DNA of 64,000 nucleotides from Sparassis latifolia (Eukaryota > Basidiomycota > Agaricomycetes > Polyporales > Sparassidaceae), in contig CM031557.1 in NCBI GenBank assembly GCA_018466975.1, positions 1,178,001 through 1,242,000 of the forward strand, written 5' to 3'. Each line of letters starts with the position of its first letter. Position 1 is the stretch's first letter. Under the pieces are notes generated by a model. The model had not been told where the DNA came from, did no database searches, and worked only from the letters and a program-made list of their open reading frames with translations. The translations under genes were made by a program, and so were the position numbers. Below are positions 1 through 13,259 of the stretch, one piece after another.

Positions 1-144
1 ATAGTACAGCTCTTATCAACTCACATAACATATCAAGTGATAGTGGGACGTTGTAGGACACTTACTGCACATTATAAAATGGCACACTAGGAGCTAGTAA
101 AGAATATCATCACAATTTCTGTATATACATTTTAATATTGTTGT

Positions 145-715
145 AGGCACATTTGTAACACTTTCTAGTGTTATTTTTTGTAGCGCATTGGTAACATTTT
201 TTGTAGTGATCCTTATAGGCACATTAGTAACAGTTTCTAGGGTCATTTTTGTAGCAATTCTTATAGGCACGTTAGTCACAGTTTTTGTAGTGATTCTTAT
301 AGGCACATGTGTAACAGTTTCTAGGCTTATTTTTTGTAGGGAGTCTTATAGGAATGTTGGTAACAATTTTTGTAGTGATCCTTGTATGCGCATTAGTAAC
401 AGTTTTTAGGGTCATTTTTTGTAGTGGTTCTTGTAGGCACATTTGTAACAGTTTCTAGCGTCATTTTTTGTAGTGATTCTTATCGGCATGTTGGTATCAA
501 TTTTTGTAGTGATTCTTGTAGGCACATTTGTAACAGTTTCTAGCGTCATTTTTTGTAGTGATTCTTCTAGGCACACTAATAGTTTCTGGTATCATTTTTT
601 GTAGTGATTTGTATAGGCACCTTGGTATCATTTTTTGTAGTCATTCTTGGAGGCACATTAGTAACAGTTTCTAGAGTCTTTTTTTGTAGTCATTCTTATA
701 GGCACATGTAGATTG
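145..715 (+). repeat. Satellite array of about 47-bp units in the TIR
   Basis: About a dozen imperfect units of 46-48 bp share the cores GTAACAGTTTCTAG and ATTTTTTGTAGTGATTCTTA. The same unit occurs in inverse orientation in the right arm (about 8208-8395), in the third copy of the family (29745-30275), and in its right arm (33265-33395). Unit number differs between the arms, so the array expands or contracts independently of the rest of the TIR. Confidence 0.9.
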
Positions 716-1239
716 TTGTAAGACTCCTACATACTGACACTAGGTGGCTTCTCAGACTATTATAAGGCCTTACAAATATATACTAGGTGGCATACCAGGC
801 TATTTTAAGGTCATTACAATACTGAGCAACTTGATAAAAGTTGGTAAACTATGTAGTAAGATATTGTAGGAGTTTACTAGACATTATCAGATCACATTAT
901 TGGCCATTGTAAGGCCTTTATTAAAAATAATAGGTAGTATGTCAGACTATTGTAAGGCACTTACAAATAGATATTAGATGTCATACTAGAAATCTGATGA
1001 CATACGTAACACTTTTACACTTTTTTGTAGGATAAAAATGATTTGAGTCATCAGCTTATTTTTGCTGTCAAATAGGTGCCTATTAGAGCAAACACTTGGA
1101 AAAAATCCGAAAACATTATAAAAATATTAGAAAAGTTGTGGCCTATAGAATCCAAAATTCTAAGAAACTTGTATGAGATAGTTACCTTGGCATACGTACA
1201 TGACATAGTAGGCTGTTAAGGTGATCCTTGTAGAATAAA

Positions 1240-1610
1240 TATGAATGACTTTTTAGTCGTGTTTTTATATAGACTTTATAAAATGACATAGTAATATCAT
1301 TTTGAAGCCATTTTTCAGCTGAATCGTTTAGAATGCATACTAGTCACTTTTTAGTAATGTTTTTATATACTTTTTTGCAAAATAACATAGTAATAACATT
1401 TTAAAGCCATTTTGCAGCCGAGTTTTTTAGAATGTATACTAATCACTTTTTAGTAATGATTGTATATCAATTTCATAAAATTACATAGTAATACCATTTT
1501 GAAGCCATTTTTCAGCTGAGCCTTTTAGAATGCATACTAGTTACTTTTTAGTAATATTCTTATATAGTTTCAATAAAAGAACAGAATAATATCATTTTAA
1601 AGCTACATTT
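1240..1610 (+). repeat. Second subterminal repeat class, about 100-bp units
   Basis: Three to four imperfect units contain the words TTTTTAGTAATG, ATGCATACTAGT and TTTGAAGCCATTTTTCAGC. The inverse counterpart is a 98-bp-period array at about 7737-8150, and again at 23560-23990 in the deletion derivative. Each unit has TATA-like and AAAAAGTATA words, but nothing shows a promoter function. Confidence 0.8.
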
Positions 1611-2491
1611 TAGATAATTCTACTCTGAGGTACTTAGCAATATGTTAGACTATTATCAGGCAGCTACAAATAAATTATTATGTACATTATACTACATTAT
1701 CAACTGATATTAAATGATAGGTGACATAGCAGACATATAAGACTCATGTAATAACATAAGATATTATTGTTGTAAAGTGTGTTACATAGTCTAATGCATT
1801 ATTATAAGATTTTTATAAACTACAATCAGATGACATGTTATAAGCAAGTCAAGAGTATAATATTGTTAGAAGCTTACTATATTATACTAATCAATATACC
1901 AGTTATTGAATAACATTACAGACTAATATAATTTAAAAAGCACTAGCATTTTCTTGTAACTTTTTGTATAGACATATAGATGGCATGCTGAACTATGGCA
2001 GTACTGTTATCAAATATTTGTAAGTAAAATGTTAGATGAATAGCATACTAAAATATTGTAATGCAGATATTAATAATACATAAAGTATCTACATAGTATT
2101 ATAAGTTATTCTAATACTTTATTTCTTTTAGTTATCTGTATAAAATGAATTTTTACATAAATTTAGTTGAAATACAAATGAAGTTTCAGAGCTTCAAAAA
2201 ATTATATACTAACAAGAAAGACTTGAGTTCTTTATACTTATTAGTATAATATCAAATTTTAGTAGATTTTCATCTAAAGTGGCTGTTTTGAATGAATAAA
2301 ATGGTGAAACCTTTAAATAGATACTGAATGAAAATACAATATGCTATGCAATGCAATGGACCATTCTTTACAAGTAATCAACTACTAAGGAGTAATACAA
2401 AATGATTAAAGCATGTAAAAATAATTAGATGATGAGAGAAAGGCAGGAACACTGGACCTCAGGAATCGTTCCTGCCATGCAAAGCAGTGGC

Positions 2492-5144
2492 CTACTCCCC
2501 ACAAGTAAATGTCAGCAAGCAAATCTGGCAAGAACTGGTTAATTCTACAAGATATTGATCCATGTTGTCAATCTCTGGTATCCACAAAACAGCTCCGAGT
2601 GCCCCTATTGCTTTTATAACCTTGAATTGCGCTGCTGTGGCCAAATCATGTGTATGAAATGCAGCTGTCTGCATGATGGTCTTAAAATGCTTCCCAACAA
2701 GGCCATTTTGATATTGCATAATATAGGAAGCCCGTATGGGTGCTATATTAAGTCCATCAATATTTATCGCTTGGAGTCGTAATGTGAATATGTCTCAGTT
2801 TATATCTGACCAAGATGTATGCAGTGCATGCCATGCATACTTCACCAAACCAAGTAGGATTGTATGCAAAAGCTCGACGAGGGTATCCTGTGTAGGATCA
2901 AGAGCTGTAGATAATGATAATTATCAACAATGTAATACAATAACTCTAACACAAGACTCCAACTTACTAGGTATGAATAACAAAGAGTTAAATGGCTGGA
3001 CTGTTTCCGACTTGAGCCACAATGCAAGTTCTTCGGCAATGGATTCTGAGGATCGACTTGGCTCAGAAGCCTTCATTTCACAAGCCTTCTTCAGTAATTG
3101 CTCAATCCAGTGTTGTGCAATCTTGTCTTTGACACCAGTTGCAGTCTGATGTTCCGATACTTTCTGTGCTATACCCAGAGCTGCAAGCCGTATCTGTTCA
3201 ATGAGAGCCTCTCTGGTCTCAGCTGCTGGTGGATCCTCCGACTGATATAGATATAAATAATAGTGAGTAGCAGCTTCAAGCAGCATAAAATAAATGCTTT
3301 ACCTCATGTAATGCATGATATCCTTCACCAGACTCCTTGACCTCATGTGGTTCGCCCACCTTACAGTGTCAACAATTGCAATTTGCAGACATGCCAATGT
3401 AAGATGCTTCTTCTGCTTGCTGGAGATTGTCTGCAGGAAGAGAGGAAACAATCAATCTAACACGTGTGTGACGGCATGTAGCGGCATTGTAGCATTGTAT
3501 TATAATTGCTTCAAACTGTTCAGGAGCAGATGCATGTGGAGATGTAGACACAAATTTGACAAAATACTCTTGCTGCAATAAACGTCCTGGCAGATTTGAG
3601 TTTGTCATGTACACATTGACATGTTTTTGATACTGCTTGGTGCGTGCCCCTGATACATCGTCTGCCCAGAGAGGAATAAAGATAGTAACAAGATCATCAT
3701 CACCTGCCAGTTCACGCAATGAGTTTGGCATATTTTCTGCAAACTTCTGAGAGCTCTCTAGCATCGTCTTATCAGCTATTACTTGATACAGAGAGGAATA
3801 AAGCGATAGTAACAAGTGGGCGTCTTCGCAAAAGATCACCAGATAAACGTAAGTTTGAAGTCTGTTAGCGGGATGCTCACACATTCATCGCCCACAAATA
3901 ACTGCTAATATAACCCAACTAAACTTAGCAATGAGTTTGGCATGTCAGTAGATCAAGTAATATTTCTTTCCAGCATTCTGCCTGCCATGTCTCCGAAATT
4001 GGACCATCTGCAACCTTGGACCAGATGTTGATGTAGGGTGCAACCTCAGGATTAGAGAAGTCCTATACACATGTGAATATTGAGAAAAAAAAATAGAAAA
4101 TAGAAAAGTAATTTGTATACCAGACGAATGGTATCCTGAGGATCGTTAACATAGAAGTGGTTTCCAAGGGATGACTTCTGTGGAGATGTTGAAACACCGC
4201 ACTGCATGTGGAGGTGTGTTTACAGCTGACGAAATGCTTTCAAAGAGGGGACATTTTTTGAGCCTGTCTCCTTCATGACCCACAGAATCATCTTAAGTTG
4301 GCTACTCGACAATCGCAGTTATGGCAAATTGTTAAGAACGTCTAACAAAAATATCTGCGATAAAGTCATGTTAGCACATTTGATAACTTACAAGAAACTA
4401 GATTCACTGTCTTGTTCTCATATGGTGAAAAGTCATGGTCCAGTGGTATTCCTTGAAAATATTTGGCCATGTCATCTTCATCACCTTCTTCACTGGCAAG
4501 ACCTGCAGAGATGTGTGAGATCAACACCAATAAATTGCAAAGCACTCACCTAAGTTTCGAAACTCTTGGGCAACATTTGACACTGTTGCATCATCATCAA
4601 GGGCTCCGAGTTCTTCTTCAAGTTGTGCTGATGCCAAGAGCTCACATTCATGGCATAGTAATTCTTGCTGAGAAAGGTGAGCATCCTTATCTACACCAGT
4701 AAACAAGATTTCTTGCTCTTCTTGCGTGAAGATGAAATCGGTTGTGCCAATTCCATTGATATCCTCAGAGTTGGGCCTCTGATGCGAAGCATTCATCGAG
4801 TGCTGAGAATTGGCAGGTTGCACGTAAGATGTTGAAGCCTGAAGGTGGGAAGTACCAGGTTGTTCATAAGGATGAAGAAGCGCTACGCGATCCATCTCCT
4901 GTTTCTTGCGTCACTCCTCCAGCCGTCTGACATTCGTGACATGGGTTGGGGTGCTCAAATGTTTTGCCAGAGATCTGCAATAGATCCAAGTTACTTTGGA
5001 AGGATTGGCATCCTGGCAGACAAGACAAAGAACTGTGTTTGCACTGGTATTATGTTCAAAGTCTGGCAAGGACTTCAGTGAAATAAGTAACAGAGTAAAG
5101 TGAAGATTCACGCCATCCGGTATATCTTTCAGCACTCGGGGCAT
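2492..5144 (-). pseudogene. Transposon-encoded zinc-finger protein (basidiomycete DDVSG family), decayed
   Basis: Transcribed leftward from ATG 5144 and split by several introns; the first appears to be GT-AG, about 5070-5110. In order: an N-terminal zinc-finger-like segment (CLVCQDANP followed by HLSTPTH, about 4911-5040); an acidic low-complexity stretch (4521-4895); PYINIWSKV and WQAECWKE (about 3960-4060); the DDVSGARTKQYQKH and FVSTSPHAS core (3369-3884); GVKDKIAQHWIEQL (2924-3286); and a C-terminal part with VGKHFKTIMQT and PEIDNMDQYL (2492-2719). From memory these blocks recur in this order in a large family of Agaricomycete transposon proteins, presumably a transposase, but I cannot fix the superfamily name. 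An in-frame TGA near 2790 and an unspliceable layout around 3290-3370 suggest it is inactive. It shares a 250-bp divergent upstream region with the plus-strand gene, and its 3' end runs into the TIR. Confidence 0.65.
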
Positions 5145-5394
5145 GTTTCAGAAGATGCGGACACAGACAACAGAATGGGTATGCGCAAAGAAACAGGAGG
5201 CCACATCGTGTCACACCAATTGTTGCATGTGACAGTCACACGATGCTTCAACATGTGACACAGCCACCCATGCTTTAACCTTTGGCCACATGCACTTTGA
5301 AGTCCAACCGTTATGCTTAAAAGGCTCAGTTCGATGCTCATCCCTCTGCGTTCCTTTTCTCTCATTCCTATCATCTGCTTGGTCTCCTTGCATC
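5145..5394. promoter_or_regulatory. Divergent intergenic region between the two genes of the giant TIR element
   Basis: About 250 bp separate the opposing start codons at 5144 (minus) and 5395 (plus, context ATCATGG). It is GC-richer than the arms and must hold both promoters if the genes were ever expressed. I see no clear TATA box or operator. Confidence 0.4.
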
Positions 5395-6706
5395 ATGGCA
5401 TCTGATGCTGTTATTGATCCTGCCCTCCTGAATGAAGAACCCACTCGCAAACTGTCAATCACGGATATGATTGCTGAATTTCAGTTGACTCACCCTTCTC
5501 CCGGCCCTTATGCAGATGCTGAATACTCTGACAAATTATCTCCTGGCCTCGAGCAGGAACCTGCTTTGCCCCGAGGTACTGTTTGGACTCGCACAGAGTG
5601 GGAGGCCGAAGATGCCAATCATGGTGATCAGTTCAATGCAGTTGAGTTTGGGCAAGTTGTCAAGAGACAGCGAAACCTCTCTGCAGAGTCAGAGGCAGAG
5701 TTAGCACGCTTTACAGAGGTACACACCATCTTCTTCATCCACCTGCTCACTCTTTTATGCTCTATGTAGGCTCCAAATATGATTCAACATTTTATTTTCA
5801 ATTATGCAGTCTCACTTGAGTGTCACGATCTCTTGTTCAGGCTGTCTCGTGACAGTGAGTATCAAGTGCCGGACACGCTCAAGGTGAGTTTTTAAATTTG
5901 TGCCACATCCAATGCTTGACATTTTGTGTCTCTCCAGACCACTCTTCTTGATTATGCTCACTCTTACATTCTCTCCCCCACTGTTGACTCTTATCGGAGC
6001 CCTAACAATCCGAACAATGTTCTTATAAGTTTTTTTTCACTTCCAGGGATCTGCGCTGAGTCGGGCCACACTGGCAGAATGCTCTGTGGCAGCTCAATGT
6101 CACCTAGCTCCCTCCGGAACAGGAGATGGGACGCTGCACAGTCATCTGTACAGTTATCAGCAAGGGCCTAACCAAGTGGCGCAACCATGTTAAGTCCCAG
6201 GTCCATCATTCACAGTTCACTTTTTTCACTGCGCTCACAACCATCTATTAGATTGTTTCCTCTATGGCAAGCGCTAAATCACTGATTCGTGACATCGCCG
6301 CTCTCACACGTGCATGCATCAAGACATGCCGTGCCCATTTCACTGCTGCGTTATATATCCGGCTGGCATACATTGTGAGTCACCATCCTCCCTCTTCACA
6401 TTCTCATCTCATGTGTTCCGTCAGAGGTTTATCTTGGTCATGTTCCCAAAGCTCAAGGAAGATGCATTTTGGATGAAGGTTGATTCTTCGATGAAAGACA
6501 TATGTGAGAAATATCAGTCCTTGGGCATGATCAGCGAGTGCATTCCCCTCCTTCTGTTCACTCACAACCATCAAATACTCATGGGTATTGTTGCAGTGCA
6601 TATCAAGCCATTTTTCGCAATGACAAGGTTTTGTATGGTGAGCCGGACAATGTCACTTACTTGTGGGGAGTGGGCCATTGCTTTGCATGGCAGGAACAAT
6701 TCCTGA
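5395..6706 (+). pseudogene. Second gene of the giant TIR element, unknown function, decayed
   Basis: Exon 1 runs 5395-5718 (MASDAVIDPALLNEE...), with GT-AG introns at 5719-5769 and 5884-5937. Exon 2 encodes NYAVSLECHDLLFRLS; exon 3 encodes DYAHSYILSPTVDSYR. Later parts carry KGLTKWRNHVK, DIAALTRACIK and FWMKVDSSMKDI. This order resembles the companion protein that often sits beside the DDVSG-family gene in Agaricomycete genomes; no enzymatic motif is visible. The expected frame across 6047-6180 has at least two stops (a TGA and a TAG), so this copy looks inactive. The last codons lie in the TIR, so the 3' ends of both genes share similar tails (the residues TCGE appear in both). Divergent neighbour at 5144. 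Confidence 0.6.
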
Positions 6707-8441
6707 GATTCTGTGTTCCTGCTTTTTTCTTATCATCTAGTTGTTCTCACATGCATTAATTATTTTGTATTACTCTTTAGTAGTTGATTACTTGTGAAGT
6801 GTGGTCCATTGCATTGCATAGCATGTTATATTTTTATTTGGTATCCATTTAAAGGTTTCACCATTTGTATTCACTCAAAACAGTCACTTTAGGCAAAAAT
6901 CTACTAACATTTGATGCTATACTAATAACTGTCAAGAACTCCAGTCTTTCTTATTAGTGTATTATTTCTTGAAGCTCTGAAACTCTGTTTTTATTTCAAC
7001 TAAATTTATGTAAAGATTTATTTTATACAGATACTGGAAAGAAATAAAGTATTAGAATTACTTATAATATTATTTAGATACTCCAGGTATCATTAACAAC
7101 TGCATTACAATGTTTTGGTATGCTATTCGTCCAATATTTCACTTATAAATATTTAGTAACAGTTCTGCAATAGTCCAGCATGTCATCTATATGTTTATAC
7201 AAAAAAGTTACAAGAAAATGCTAGTGCTTTTTAAATAAAAGCAATATAACAGTCCATAATGTTATTCAACAACTGGTATATTGCTTAGTAATATATAGTA
7301 AGCTTCTCATAATACTCTTGACTTACTTTTAAGATGTCATATGATCGTAGTTTATAAAAATTTTATAATAGTATATAAGAGTGTGCGACACACTTTATAA
7401 CAATAATATATTATGTTATCACATGAGTCTTATATGTCTGCTATATCGCCTACCAACCTTGTGCCTACCATTTAATATTAGTTGATAATCTAGTATAATG
7501 TAAATAATAATTTATTTGTCGCTGTCTGATAATAGTCTAATATCTTGCTAAGTATCTCAGAGTAGGATTATTCAAAACATGACTTCAAAATGATATTACT
7601 CTGCTCTTTTATTAAAACTATATATGAAGGTTACACAAAATTGTTAGTACATTTCTCCTAAAAATGACCCTCAAAACTACTTTAAAATGACACAACTATG
7701 TTGTTCTGCAAAAAGTATATAAAAACATTACTTAAAAGTGACTAGTATGCATTCTAAAAGACTCAGTTGAAAAATGGCTTCAAAATGACACTACTATGTC
7801 ATTTTGCAAAAAGTATATAAAAACATAAATAAAAAGTGATTAGTATGCATTCTAAAAGACTCAGCTTCAAAATGGCTTTAAAATAATATTACTATGTTGT
7901 TTTGCAAAAAGTATACAAAAACATCACTAAAAAGTGGCTAGTATGCATTTTAAATGACTCAGCTTCAAAATGGCTTCAAAATGATATTACTATGTTGTTT
8001 TGCAAAAAGTATACAAAACATTACTAAAAAGTGGCTAGTATGCATTTTAAAAGATTCAGCTGAACAATGGCTTCAAAATGATATTACTATGTCATTTTAT
8101 AAAACCTATATAGAAACATGACTAAAACGTTATTAATATTCATTTTACAAGGATTAAAGAGCCTTACAGTGGTTTACAAATTTATCTACTGACTCTTAAT
8201 ACATAAGAATCACTACACAAAATGACCCTAGAAACTGTTACAAATGTGCCTACAAGAATTACTACAAGAAATGTTAACAACATGCCTATACAAACCACTA
8301 CAAGAAATGACACTAGAAACTGTTACAAATGTGCCTATAAGAATCACTACAAAAAATGATCCTGGAAACTGTTACAAATGTGCCTGTAACAATATATTAT
8401 AATGTATACAAGAAATTGTTATTGTATTCTCTACTAACTCC
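6657..8441 (-). repeat. Right inverted arm of giant TIR element, inner part
   Basis: Reverse complement of the left arm, beginning with CTTGTGGGGAGTGGGCCATT opposite 2490-2510. It contains the 98-bp repeat class at about 7737-8150 and about four 47-bp satellite units at 8208-8395. It lacks the equivalent of left-arm 730-1230, so it is an internally deleted or recombined arm. It stops abruptly at the Gypsy 5' LTR (8442) and resumes at 20534. No gene is present. Confidence 0.8.
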
Positions 8442-9462
8442 TGACAGACGTGTAACATGTTTCAATATAAAACTCGCATAACTAACACAATACTCTAGAT
8501 ATCGAGCTTGGCAAGCGGAGCGATCCAAGGCCAAGGCCAACAATAAGGCAATGAAAGCCAAGGCCAAAGCTGCCAAGGCTGCGCATGCCAGAGCTCGTAT
8601 TTATGGTGAAGCTTATGAGCTAGACTTCGCATGCACTGGAGACCAGGAAGAAGTTTATGCTGAAGGATTCAGAGGGAAGGAAACATCGCGGGTTTAGGAT
8701 TGACGAGGAATTTTTCTTTGTACTCGCTGTCACACTTGCTCAACCTCTCCACTCACACACGTCCAAGTATTATACTCAAATATTGATCACTGCGTGTTTG
8801 CGCTATTACTCTGTCTGTTTTTAGTCACTGAAGTGCTTGGTCATCTTTGCTGACTAATGTCTGACACTTAGAAGGACAATAGCAAGGTAGGTTTCTATTG
8901 TCTTTATTATTTTTATTATCCCCCACTCTCTTTTGTTTTATCCAGAGTCATTTCTTATTGTTATGACTCAGACTTCTATTATCACATTTTCTATTGTTAT
9001 TTCTATTGAAGGCGCTTTTCTATTATTTAGATTTTCCCACCTTCTTTAGTATATAAACCCTGAAAGTCCACTTGGACTTCCAGAGGAAAATTGTTGCTCT
9101 TACGTTACACAGCACTCTTCTCACCCCAGTAGTCAGTATATACTCAAGTTCATACTTACCTGAATACAGTGTTATTCAGGCATAGCATTATAGGCATCAA
9201 GGAAGTCATAACTCGGTCATCTGTCAATCAGTCATCTGTCAACTCGGTCACTTATTACTCGGTCATTCTCTGTGTCTTATTATAAGACAGTCTTTCCCTC
9301 TTACTCACACACACACTCTCACACTTGATTACTACCAGGTAACCAAGCAATTACTACAACGAATACACTGAGGAATATTTCCCGACTTTGTTCAAGTCCG
9401 GTGATCTCAGGAGGATTTTGTTTTGGTTTGTGTTTTATCCAAGACACCATTCTCGTCTGTCA
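8442..9462 (+). repeat. 5' LTR of the Gypsy element
   Basis: 1021 bp, starting TGACAGACG and ending CGTCTGTCA. It holds an untranslated copy of exon 2 of the third gene (8499-8697, ending GTT TAG), a TATA box at 9050-9057 and a pyrimidine-rich 3' part. Because the coding segment lies upstream of the TATA box it belongs to U3, so it is transcribed as sense exon only from the 3' LTR side. Confidence 0.95.
9050..9057 (+). promoter_or_regulatory. TATA box of the Gypsy LTR promoter
   Basis: TATATAAA at LTR position 609, followed by CCCTGAAAGT. It is the only strong TATA motif in the LTR and fits transcription starting about 30 bp downstream, which would set the U3/R boundary near 9085. The 3' LTR has the same box at 19588-19595, but there a solo LTR is inserted 11 bp after it. 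Confidence 0.55.
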
Positions 9463-9464
9463 AA

Positions 9465-9481
9465 CTGGAGCCCACCGCGAG
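9465..9481 (+). other. Probable primer-binding site of the Gypsy element
   Basis: TGGAGCCCACCGCGAGG begins 2 bp after the 5' LTR. The leading TGG is complementary to a tRNA 3' CCA end and the position is canonical. I could not match the rest to a particular tRNA from memory, so the primer is unassigned. Confidence 0.6.
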
Positions 9482-12400
9482 GGGTAGTTTCCTTGCTTAT
9501 CAGGTAACATACTATCCCCATAATACCCCCTTTAATTTCCCCATTTCCACTTGTCCAACGTGCCATCATTACAATCACCTACACCCACCTCAGGATTATC
9601 AAGTACCAGTATATCATCCCTGTCTGGTAACTCCTCAAATAATCCCATCTCCTCCATTTCCAATCCAGGTTCTATCAGTCCCAGTAACCCCTTATCAGTC
9701 AGTTTATCAGCCTCAGCCTCAGTATCAGCACCAGTACCCACCACGTCCACAGCGACCTCAGCGATACCAGCAGCCACAGTGTCCAATCCATCATCGTCAG
9801 CACCCACAGCCACAGCGGTCATACAATCCACCACCACCTCATTCACTAACCCCACTTCAGTTTCCACCACCACCCTGTTAACCAGTTCTTCCACCATGTC
9901 TAAGACTCGCTCAGTTCATGATATGCCTGTGCGTGGAGGAAAACAAGCTCCCAGGACTTTTAAAGGTCAGTCATCCCAAGTTAAGGACTTTCTGGAAGAC
10001 TATGATGCCTTACTGTCCTTTAATCAGGTAACTGATAATGGATTAAAGTGTAAAACAATTCGCCGGTATTGTAGTCGAGCAGTGCGAGAGGTAATAGAAA
10101 CTCTCTCTGACTACAAGACTCCCAACTGGGATAATCTCAAGGCAGAAATTTTGAAGATTTATGATTCAGAAAGGAATGAAAGACGGTTCAAGCATACTGA
10201 CCTTAAGGATTTTTGTCATACAGCATGTCATTCCTCTATTCACTCACTTTCTACAGTACGTTCCTACTATCGTGGATTTCAGCGTATTGCTGGATGGCTA
10301 AAGGAGAAGAATATGATAGATGAAGACACTTATAACAAGGCATTTTGGAAAGGGTTACCTAGGACCCTTAGGCCAATTAACCCTGCCCATGATTTAACAA
10401 AGCCCTTTACTGTTGCAAACATGTTAAAATCTTTGGAGGACATGTTTCGCCGTGATAGATTTGATGCCGATGAATCTGAGTCAGATTCTGACCATGATCA
10501 AGACCAATCTGATTCTAAGGATGGTACGGACTCTGATTCAGATTTTGCTGAGTCGGAAAATAGTGACGATGAATTTTCTAGATACAAGAAAAGGTCCAAG
10601 AAACAGCCAAAGAAGACCTTAAGCTCTGAAGATAAATCTGGAAAAATCAAGAGGAAGAAGAAGCGCAAGATGGAGTCAGGCCATAAGGCGCATGTGCGCC
10701 TGCGTGCATTACAAGATGAGGGAACAGCAGCGGAAGAATTTGATGAAGTAGAAACAATTATTAGGAAACTTCAGACACTGTCATTGGATGATCCTAACTA
10801 CTCTACTCTGTTTTACAGGGCATACAAGTTGGATAAGGATATTGTACAAATTGTACAACGTCCTAGGAGGCCGGGAGAATCCACTTCATCACTCATTGTG
10901 CATTCAGGAGGACCCCCTGCAACAATGACAGACAATAGACCATTGTCGCGTGGAGAAATGACCTGTTATGGTTGTGGGAAGAAAGGGCACTCCATGAATT
11001 ATTGTCCAGAGATTATTGACCTTTTGAATAAAGGGACAATAAAACGTGACATAAATGGCAAGTTAACAATGCCAGATGGGTCTCCTATTCGCAGAGGAAG
11101 GGATGAGCCTATTGTCTCAGCCTTCCATAAAACCCAGCTTGCGCAGTCAAACTTTATCTCATTTACTGCAGAAACCATGGCTTGCATTTCTGACACTGAA
11201 TCTGACATTCTTGTTATGCCTGCTGAGCGCTCTTCCAAGTCCACCAAGGGAGCATGCAAGAAGCGCTTTGAAGGTGTGTTCCCTCCTGCCAAGCCTAGTT
11301 GGGCTCGGAGACTTGATGACAAAGCTGACAAAGCCAAAGCAGATAAGCCTAAAGTGGACAAACCCCCGGAACCCCACCCAATTATTATTCAGCCCCCTCA
11401 GTTTGATCCCGAAGATGACGATGTTATTATGGAAGATGAAACCCCGGAGAAGCTGAAGAAGTCTCATAAGTCATTATCAGTTCCTACGAAAATCCCAGCT
11501 AATAAAGAGGCAGAGCCCGAAAAATCGGAGAAAGCGCGGAAATACCTTCCCACCCAATCCGCTCTTTCGGGTCAGGTTCAGCCTGCGGCAGTACTCAATA
11601 AAATATTGAGTACTCCTATTACAATTTTGGTAGGTGAGGTAATTGGATCCTCAAGAGAGATTTCTAATTATTTATCAGAAATTATTAAGTACAAACGGGC
11701 ACCCGCGGAGCCCGACAATAATATGGTGGCAAGTACTATTATTATGCGGAATCGGCGCGCGCTTATTCAATTTTCTATTGATTGCGACGGGCGCCAGATC
11801 GAGGCCATTGTCGACACAGGTTCAATGTTAAACATCGTACACTCGCGCGTATGGAAAGACAAGATTCAACAACCTCTCAGCCACAGCTACCGAATTACCA
11901 TGAAGGATGCAAACGGCGGCGAAGGAGATCTCCTCGGCTTAGTCCAGCAAGTCCCGCTGCAGTGCGGCGCGGTCACCACTTGGGCGAATCTCTACATCAC
12001 CAACCACGTTCCCTTCGACCTTCTCCTCGGATGGCCGTGGCAGTGTGACAACCAGGTCACCATCGACGAGCGACCCGACGGAACTTATCTCGTTTTCAAG
12101 AACCCACACTCCTCCAACGGTGAGCACGAGCTTCTCGCGACTCCAGAGCACCCTCTCGACTTCGAACCTCATTCGCACATTGTAGAATCCAACTCGGCAG
12201 ACTCTTTTCTCATTTCGGCACTGGAACCTAGTACTCATATTATCAATACCCCAATTCCACCCATGGACACTCTCGTGCCCGCTGACTGGAACCCTGAGCC
12301 CACACCCTTGAATGTTGACGAATGCTATCGCGCAGGAATCCATCGCGGCGACGCCTATCCGTGCTCATTCGGATATTGGCAGGGCAGCCGCTATGAGGAC

Positions 12401-13259
12401 TGGTACATACTCAACGTGACACTTTCGGGCAGAGTATTTGGACCTCTCGGAATTTATTCTAGCCGCGGACACCCCTTCGAGCACGAAGGGCACTCTTTTG
12501 TTCGATTTTTCCTGCATGACTACACTAACTGTGATTGGCCGGGCGTGACATCAGTCAACGACGTCGACCTCCCAAATCTCGAATATCCTGTCGCACGTGA
12601 AGAAGACCCCCCCGTCACAGATATAGGTCTAATAGCACCCCCACCTTGGAGAATACCCACGGAAGCCACATTTATCGATGACCCCACGCCGCACGGGATT
12701 GGTCCTGACAGTACCGCAAACCCCTTCCCCTTCGACACGACATTCAATGCGATGAAATTGGAACCTTCGTCGAGCTCGGTAAGGATTTTCGAAGCAATTA
12801 TTAACTCTCGCACACCAAATGTGGCGCGCACTGACATATTTCATTCCCTCCAGGCCCCAAGGACATGCGATCCCCGTCGTCTCCTGAAGACGGTCATACA
12901 AGACGATCGTATCGTTACAATGGCCACAGATTCCTCTGTCCCCGTCGCTCCTCGACATTGGGACAGTCTCCCATCGGAATTGCATCATCACGCTGACTCA
13001 GCACCCCACGAACGCAACGACGGTGCCAGCGTGCATGACGCACATCGCTCCCCCTCTATGCCGACGTTTTTGTGCTCTTCAGAGTACTCTCTTTCTGTTC
13101 CTAATGCTTCTCAGTTTTATCTTGGGGAATTTGAACTTAGTGGCACCCTTTTCAACGACACCAATGGCACACTCGGGATGTCTCAAACTTCCACAGGTAT
13201 TCTGGCTCATTCCTCGACTCCTCTCGACAATTCAGCACTTACGATGAACCTCGACGGCC

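Larger units (their letters stand above)
1..2510 (+). repeat. Left inverted arm of giant TIR element, copy 1
   Basis: AT-rich arm with no credible gene. Its inner end, ending in the GGCCTACTCCCCACAAGTAA stretch near 2490-2510, is mirrored at 6657-6710. The arm contains a satellite of about 47 bp (145-715) and a subterminal repeat of about 100 bp (1240-1610). It is longer than the surviving right arm, which lacks the counterpart of roughly 730-1230 found in other copies at 24.0-24.4 and 30.3-31.3 kb. Short frames seen inside the satellite are repeat artefacts. Confidence 0.8.

Noticed and set aside
94..409. Short frames with repeating VTNVPIRI or VILIGTLVTV patterns
   Set aside because: They are translations of the 47-bp satellite; the unit length is not kept in frame and the array is non-coding in all copies.
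9465..9481. Assigning a specific tRNA primer
   Set aside because: The 17 bases did not match any tRNA 3' end I could recall with confidence, so only the site is reported.
9551..9895. Ser/Thr/Pro-rich extension before the gag AUG
   Set aside because: The frame is open, but there is no AUG before 9896, which has a strong start context; the extension is treated as 5' leader.
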